Positions 60,359 through 64,000 of a stretch of DNA of 64,000 nucleotides are shown here, one piece after another. How positions within the stretch are numbered: position 1 is the first letter of the stretch; the number at the start of each line of letters is the position of its first letter. Source of the DNA: Phycisphaerae bacterium (lineage in GTDB: Bacteria; Planctomycetota; Phycisphaerae; UBA1845; JAFGLZ01); NCBI GenBank assembly GCA_016927755.1, contig JAFGLZ010000198.1, positions 1 to 64,000 on the forward strand, in the 5' to 3' direction. The notes beneath the pieces are model-generated. The model did no database searches. It was not told where the DNA came from and saw nothing but the letters and a program-made list of their open reading frames with translations. A program made the translations under genes and the position numbers.

Positions 60359-63322
60359 TCATCTGCCGGCGCAGAGGGCGGCCAGTCTCCAGCCGTTGGG
60401 GCACCGCAGCAGCGTGGCGGTCAGGTTGTAGGGAACGGAACCGAAGAAGGGCGAGACGACGTCCCATTGGCCCAGGAGCGTGGCCACGTCGCCGCAGACC
60501 GAGATCTTCGACGCCGACATGACTGACTTGGAGACGCCTCCCCAGAGCGAGACTTGGTTCAGCATCGTCGCGAAGTACTCAGGATTCGTGAACCCATAGG
60601 CCTCCCCGTCGGGCTTGCAGAACACTGAGCAGAACGGGTCGGGGTTCAGCCGGTCCCGCAGCTTCAGAATCTGGGCTTCGGGCACGGCCCTTTCCCATTG
60701 CTTCAGCGCGTCGATCACTTGACGTTCGGCGGTCGCGTCGCCTCGGCCGTCCTGTGACACGAGCGACAGCGTGACGAATCGATAGGACCCGTGCGGCCCA
60801 TCCGGCACGGCCGAGAACACGAGCAGCCACGGGCCCGGCGCCACGGACGTCGCGCCGGTTGCGAGTCTCGCCCAGCCGGTCGCCAGCTCGCCCGAACACT
60901 CGAGACACTTCTCGACCACGCTGACCTGGCCCGGCAGCTTGAACTGCCGCGCGAGCGTGGGGTCTTGCTTGAGCTGCGCCCTTCTGGCGACGAGGGCGCC
61001 CTGCGGCGAGGCCTTCACCGCCAGCGATCCCTGAGCGCTAAACAACGTCCATAGCGGCGGGTCCGCCTGCGCGAACGATCGACATGAGACGGACAGGAGA
61101 CTCTCCAAAGGATCTTTCGCCGGCGACGTCGACGCACCGGCTGTCTGCGGCGCCATCACCGGCGCGGCAATCGCCTCCTTCGGTGCATCAGGTCGGAGTG
61201 CGTCCAGCAGCTTCGCACCTGCGTCCCCGTCGCCCACCAGGTAGACGGGGCTGCGGGTGGCCTGTTTCGGCACATGCGTGGGGTTGGCCCAGCGATCGAA
61301 ACAGCGGACGCCTTGGGGCAATGCTCGGGGCAGGTCCTCGGCGTCCTGGCCATCGGAGATGAGCACGACGACCGTGCTGGGTCCGGAGGCGTATGGGCGC
61401 GCGTTGGGCTGGTCGAAGACATGGGCGCTGATGTCGTGCACCGGGACCAAGCGGCACCGATACCGGGCACCCTCCACGAAATGGGCTAGCGCCGCCAGCG
61501 TCACATGGAGCGGGCGTAGGAGGTACTCGGGCTCGACCATCATGTGCGTCGAAAGCCCGTAGCGAGGATGGTTGTGGATCGAGTAGGCGATGAACCGCTG
61601 GTTGCCGGCGGCGATGGCGCTGAGGAACATTCGGGCGTAGTTGTCGGCTCCGCGCGACCAGTCGCCCGACAAGATCGGATCGGCGAATGAGAAGAAGGAT
61701 CCGTGGAAGATCGTGACGTCGGGCCCTCCTTCGCTGCCGAGCAGGGGCTTGGGCTTGCCGTGCTTGGCTTGTTCGGCCCGGAGTCGGTCAGCGACCCTTG
61801 CCAGCGGATCGCCGGGCCGGCCGTGCAGACTCGGATCGTAGCGATGCCACGAGAGCACGTCGTAGTAAGGCATCGCGCCCAACGCCAGGACCCACTGGTC
61901 CCAGAGCGGCGGGTAGGTATCCACGCCGACGATCGTACACTTGGGATTGGCCCGTTTGGCTTCCCGGTACGCGGCGATCAGCAGCTTGACGTAGAGGAAG
62001 GGCGACCCGCCCTGGAAGAACCGATCCGGGCGCATATCCCAGGGCTCGTTCCAGACCTCCCACTCGTCGATCCGCCCCGTGTAGCGGGTGACGACCTGGC
62101 GGACGTAGTTGCGCCAGTGGTCGATGTTCTTCGGCGTGCCGTAGATGCTGAAGTAGCCCTTGTACGGCGTGCCCGACTCCCACGGGGGCGAGCTATCGAG
62201 CATCCCGAGGATGCTCAGGCCCTGCCGGCGCGCCAGGTCGATCTGATCGTCGCGCCATACCCACTTGCCCGGCTCCGGCTCGATCAGCCCCCACTTGGTG
62301 CTGCCGTTGGCGTCGTGGATGCGGCACCACTTGTAGCCCAGCTTGGCGGCCACGGCGACGTCGGGCTCGCGCAGGGCCACGTGAACGCCGAAGGGCGAAC
62401 TTGGCAGCGGACCCGGAATCGGTTCGGGCACGCGGGCCAGGAGTGTCTCGGTCTTGGCGGAAAGGGCCCGGCCGTCCGGTGCGATCACGGTGGCCTCGAC
62501 GCGCAGCATGCCGAACGGCTTGGCGATCTCACCGGTAATGTCGACATCGTCCTGCCACACGCCTGTTTGGTCGAGGGCGACCGCCGGCAAATCAGCGGAC
62601 GCGCCGTTGGTGTGGATCGCACTCATGCGGAGCCGGCATCCCGGCGGGGTGACGCCTACGACCTTGGCGGTGATCCTCATGGGCTCGTCGCCCGAGAGAA
62701 GCCCCCAGGCCGCGCGGGGGCGAAGCGTCGCGCCGGCTGGATGGACCTCCGGCGCCCAGTCTGCTCCAGCGACGTCTTCAGCGCGGCCGAGCCACAGACC
62801 GTCGAGCCAGAGGGTGCAGTTTGATCCGTGGGCCGAGAGCCTCAGGAAGTACCGATCCTTGATGCCCTTCGGCAGGACGGACTGCGTCTTGGCCAGTTGC
62901 CAGGTATCGGTGGCCGTTGCGGCGCAGCACAGGAAGACCTTGCCGTCGTCATCGTTGTCCCGGACCTCCAATCGTACGGTCGCGCCGGGGGGCTCGGACC
63001 GAAGCCGGATGCAGACCGCGTGATTCGCGCCGGGTTGCAGGAAACCCGCCGGACCGTCCAGGCTCAGCTCTCCTCGCTGGCCGAAGCGGATACGGCCGGC
63101 ACCAACGTCCAACGGACCCGGGGCAGCCTCGGCCTCCCACGAGTACCCGTCGCCTGAGATTCGCCAACCCGCCGGCAGCCCAGCGCCCATCCGCTCCAGC
63201 GACGACAGATTTCCGGCGGCGCCCGCCGCCCGACCGGAATCATCGGCGGCAAATCGGCCGCACGTGATCAGAACCCCAACGCAGAGACAACGGATCACAA
63301 GCGCGCTACGTCCCATGTGCAT
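60359..63322 (-). CDS. secreted GH39-like multidomain glycoside hydrolase
   Basis: 987-aa exported protein with a signal peptide (residues 1 to about 25). An N-terminal beta-sandwich carbohydrate-binding-like region (about 35-300) is followed by a clan GH-A barrel. The acid/base is Glu426 in EWEVWNEPW, and the likely nucleophile is Glu531 in LLGSEGGP; both suggest GH39-like (beta-xylosidase/iduronidase type) chemistry. The last 330 residues are another beta-rich region. ATG 63322 has GGAGG. Convergent with the sulfatase; the polysaccharide is unknown. The large size relative to single-domain GH39 points to added binding domains. Confidence 0.8.
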   Translation of the reverse strand: MHMGRSALVIRCLCVGVLITCGRFAADDSGRAAGAAGNLSSLERMGAGLPAGWRISGDGYSWEAEAAPGPLDVGAGRIRFGQRGELSLDGPAGFLQPGANHAVCIRLRSEPPGATVRLEVRDNDDDGKVFLCCAATATDTWQLAKTQSVLPKGIKDRYFLRLSAHGSNCTLWLDGLWLGRAEDVAGADWAPEVHPAGATLRPRAAWGLLSGDEPMRITAKVVGVTPPGCRLRMSAIHTNGASADLPAVALDQTGVWQDDVDITGEIAKPFGMLRVEATVIAPDGRALSAKTETLLARVPEPIPGPLPSSPFGVHVALREPDVAVAAKLGYKWCRIHDANGSTKWGLIEPEPGKWVWRDDQIDLARRQGLSILGMLDSSPPWESGTPYKGYFSIYGTPKNIDHWRNYVRQVVTRYTGRIDEWEVWNEPWDMRPDRFFQGGSPFLYVKLLIAAYREAKRANPKCTIVGVDTYPPLWDQWVLALGAMPYYDVLSWHRYDPSLHGRPGDPLARVADRLRAEQAKHGKPKPLLGSEGGPDVTIFHGSFFSFADPILSGDWSRGADNYARMFLSAIAAGNQRFIAYSIHNHPRYGLSTHMMVEPEYLLRPLHVTLAALAHFVEGARYRCRLVPVHDISAHVFDQPNARPYASGPSTVVVLISDGQDAEDLPRALPQGVRCFDRWANPTHVPKQATRSPVYLVGDGDAGAKLLDALRPDAPKEAIAAPVMAPQTAGASTSPAKDPLESLLSVSCRSFAQADPPLWTLFSAQGSLAVKASPQGALVARRAQLKQDPTLARQFKLPGQVSVVEKCLECSGELATGWARLATGATSVAPGPWLLVFSAVPDGPHGSYRFVTLSLVSQDGRGDATAERQVIDALKQWERAVPEAQILKLRDRLNPDPFCSVFCKPDGEAYGFTNPEYFATMLNQVSLWGGVSKSVMSASKISVCGDVATLLGQWDVVSPFFGSVPYNLTATLLRCPNGWRLAALCAGR

Positions 63323-63553
63323 ACCACCTCCCCGGCTGATGCGGAACGACTGATCATTCGCTCTGATCAGATCAGAGCACGGAGGGGGGGGCGAGGCAAG
63401 GACTCCCCATGTCAGTTAATGTAGGGGCGATGCAGGATGCTCGCGCCGAGCCCTGTGATTGAGAAACAAGAAGTGAAAGCCTAACCCTTCGGCGTTGTGG
63501 TACCGCAGGCTACCAGTCCTCACGGCAAAAAGACTGTGAGGCCGGCCTTCTGG

Positions 63554-63610
63554 GCAGGCTGGAAGCCTGCGTTACGCCAGGACGAAACTCGCCTACCGAG
63601 AACGGCACTA
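63554..63610. repeat. dispersed repeat family B, copy B3
   Basis: Hairpin GCAGGCT-GGA-AGCCTGC (63554-63570), then gttacgccaggacgaaactc, gcctaccgagaacg, ending at CTA (63608-63610), the TAG stop of the minus-strand gene to its right. Confidence 0.8.
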
Positions 63611-64000
63611 GGTTGGCTGGTCCAGGTGGCCCTCTCGGATGACGTGATACTGGCCCGTCTCCGTGTTCAGGTCGTAGACGCTGAAGTTCGTTCGGATGTC
63701 AAACCCGTCGTAGTGGACGGCGAAATTGATCGACGCCGAGCCGCTGACCTCGCAGCTCCTGACACGATGGAACACCCCGCACGGCCAGACCAGGACGGCC
63801 GGGCCGTCGACCAGGACCTCGCCGTCCTTCTCGATCCGCTGCGGACGAACGACGAAGCTCTCCATCTTGCCGTGCGCGGGCGTGTAGATGTCCACGTAAC
63901 GGATGCCGTGAAGCACGACGAGGTTGTCGTCCTGATGCGGATGCATGTACCACGGTCGATCGACGTCGCCCACCTTCCCCGGCGAGCACGCCCCACCGTC
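63608..64000 (-). CDS. cupin-like protein, partial at window edge
   Basis: C-terminal 130 residues of a gene that runs off the right edge; the start is not visible. Seen: WYMHPHQDDNLVVLHG, a His-rich segment like the metal site of cupins, then GPAVLVWPCGVFHRVRSC, which fits the second cupin motif with a His. The tail DIRTNFSVYDLNTETGQYHV is specific. Likely a small beta-barrel metalloprotein; function unknown. The stop codon is part of repeat B3. Confidence 0.6.
   Translation of the reverse strand, partial: DGGACSPGKVGDVDRPWYMHPHQDDNLVVLHGIRYVDIYTPAHGKMESFVVRPQRIEKDGEVLVDGPAVLVWPCGVFHRVRSCEVSGSASINFAVHYDGFDIRTNFSVYDLNTETGQYHVIREGHLDQPT

Noticed and set aside
61703..62824. 373-aa plus-strand frame opposite the GH39-like gene
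   Set aside because: Antisense to a clan GH-A barrel with both catalytic Glu motifs; no independent support.

Overview
ORGANISM. The window is GC-rich DNA most consistent with a planctomycete (PVC superphylum; Phycisphaerae-like is my guess, not proven). Signs are a small basic protein of the PVC signature type at 25018-25272, a PEP-CTERM protein, a very hydrophobic planctomycete-style prepilin, a CSQSR-type sulfatase, many secreted glycoside hydrolases, FG-GAP and InlB-like surface proteins, and abundant short hairpin repeats. There are no phage, transposase, CRISPR or rRNA genes. LAYOUT. 1-1.6 kb: a 38-bp tandem repeat array running off the left edge, abutting a GAF-SpoIIE phosphatase gene. 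1.8-6.6 kb: a compact hydrogenase maturation operon, hypF(short)-hypC-hypD-hypE-hypA-hypB, with no hydrogenase structural gene in view. 6.8-20 kb: carbohydrate genes (secreted beta-propeller glycosidase, URO-D family protein, three GH130-type proteins, Kelch protein, Tat-exported GH5-like enzyme), a PEP-CTERM protein, a Cys/Met-metabolism PLP enzyme and a nitrilase. 20-25.3 kb: two small lipoproteins, a zinc-ribbon protein, a STAS-GspE pair and, divergently, a membrane protein plus the PVC small basic protein. 25.4-34.2 kb: aminotransferase, 58-aa zinc ribbon, GH172-type protein, a 1215-aa secreted putative glycosidase, a toxin-antitoxin pair and phosphate acetyltransferase. 34.2-37.6 kb: a G-quadruplex-like repeat, tRNA-Ala(CGC), and a ~3.1 kb islet (carbonic anhydrase and ABHD14-like lipoproteins, a small membrane protein) closed by an 18-bp copy of the tRNA 3' end. 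37.8-55.6 kb: TSP3-repeat lipoprotein, histidine kinase, a C45-like hydrolase with InlB-like repeats, an MshEN-like protein, FG-GAP protein, prepilin, a CAU tRNA, YjbQ, a Gfo/Idh/MocA oxidoreductase, a large surface protein and a duplicated zinc-ribbon membrane protein. 55.8-64 kb: polysaccharide genes (GH106-like, sulfatase, GH39-like) and a partial cupin-like gene. HOW IT FITS. The window reads as a free-living polysaccharide degrader: export signals (Sec, Tat, lipoprotein) on hydrolases and a sulfatase, phosphorolysis of oligosaccharides by GH130-type enzymes, acetate overflow through Pta, and a NiFe hydrogenase encoded elsewhere. The most unusual structures are the dispersed hairpin repeats (one family meets the TAG stop codon of the gene before it), the stop-codon-derived tandem array, the tRNA-bounded islet without an integrase, the domain-boundary truncated HypF, and a C45-like protein lacking the nucleophile cysteine.
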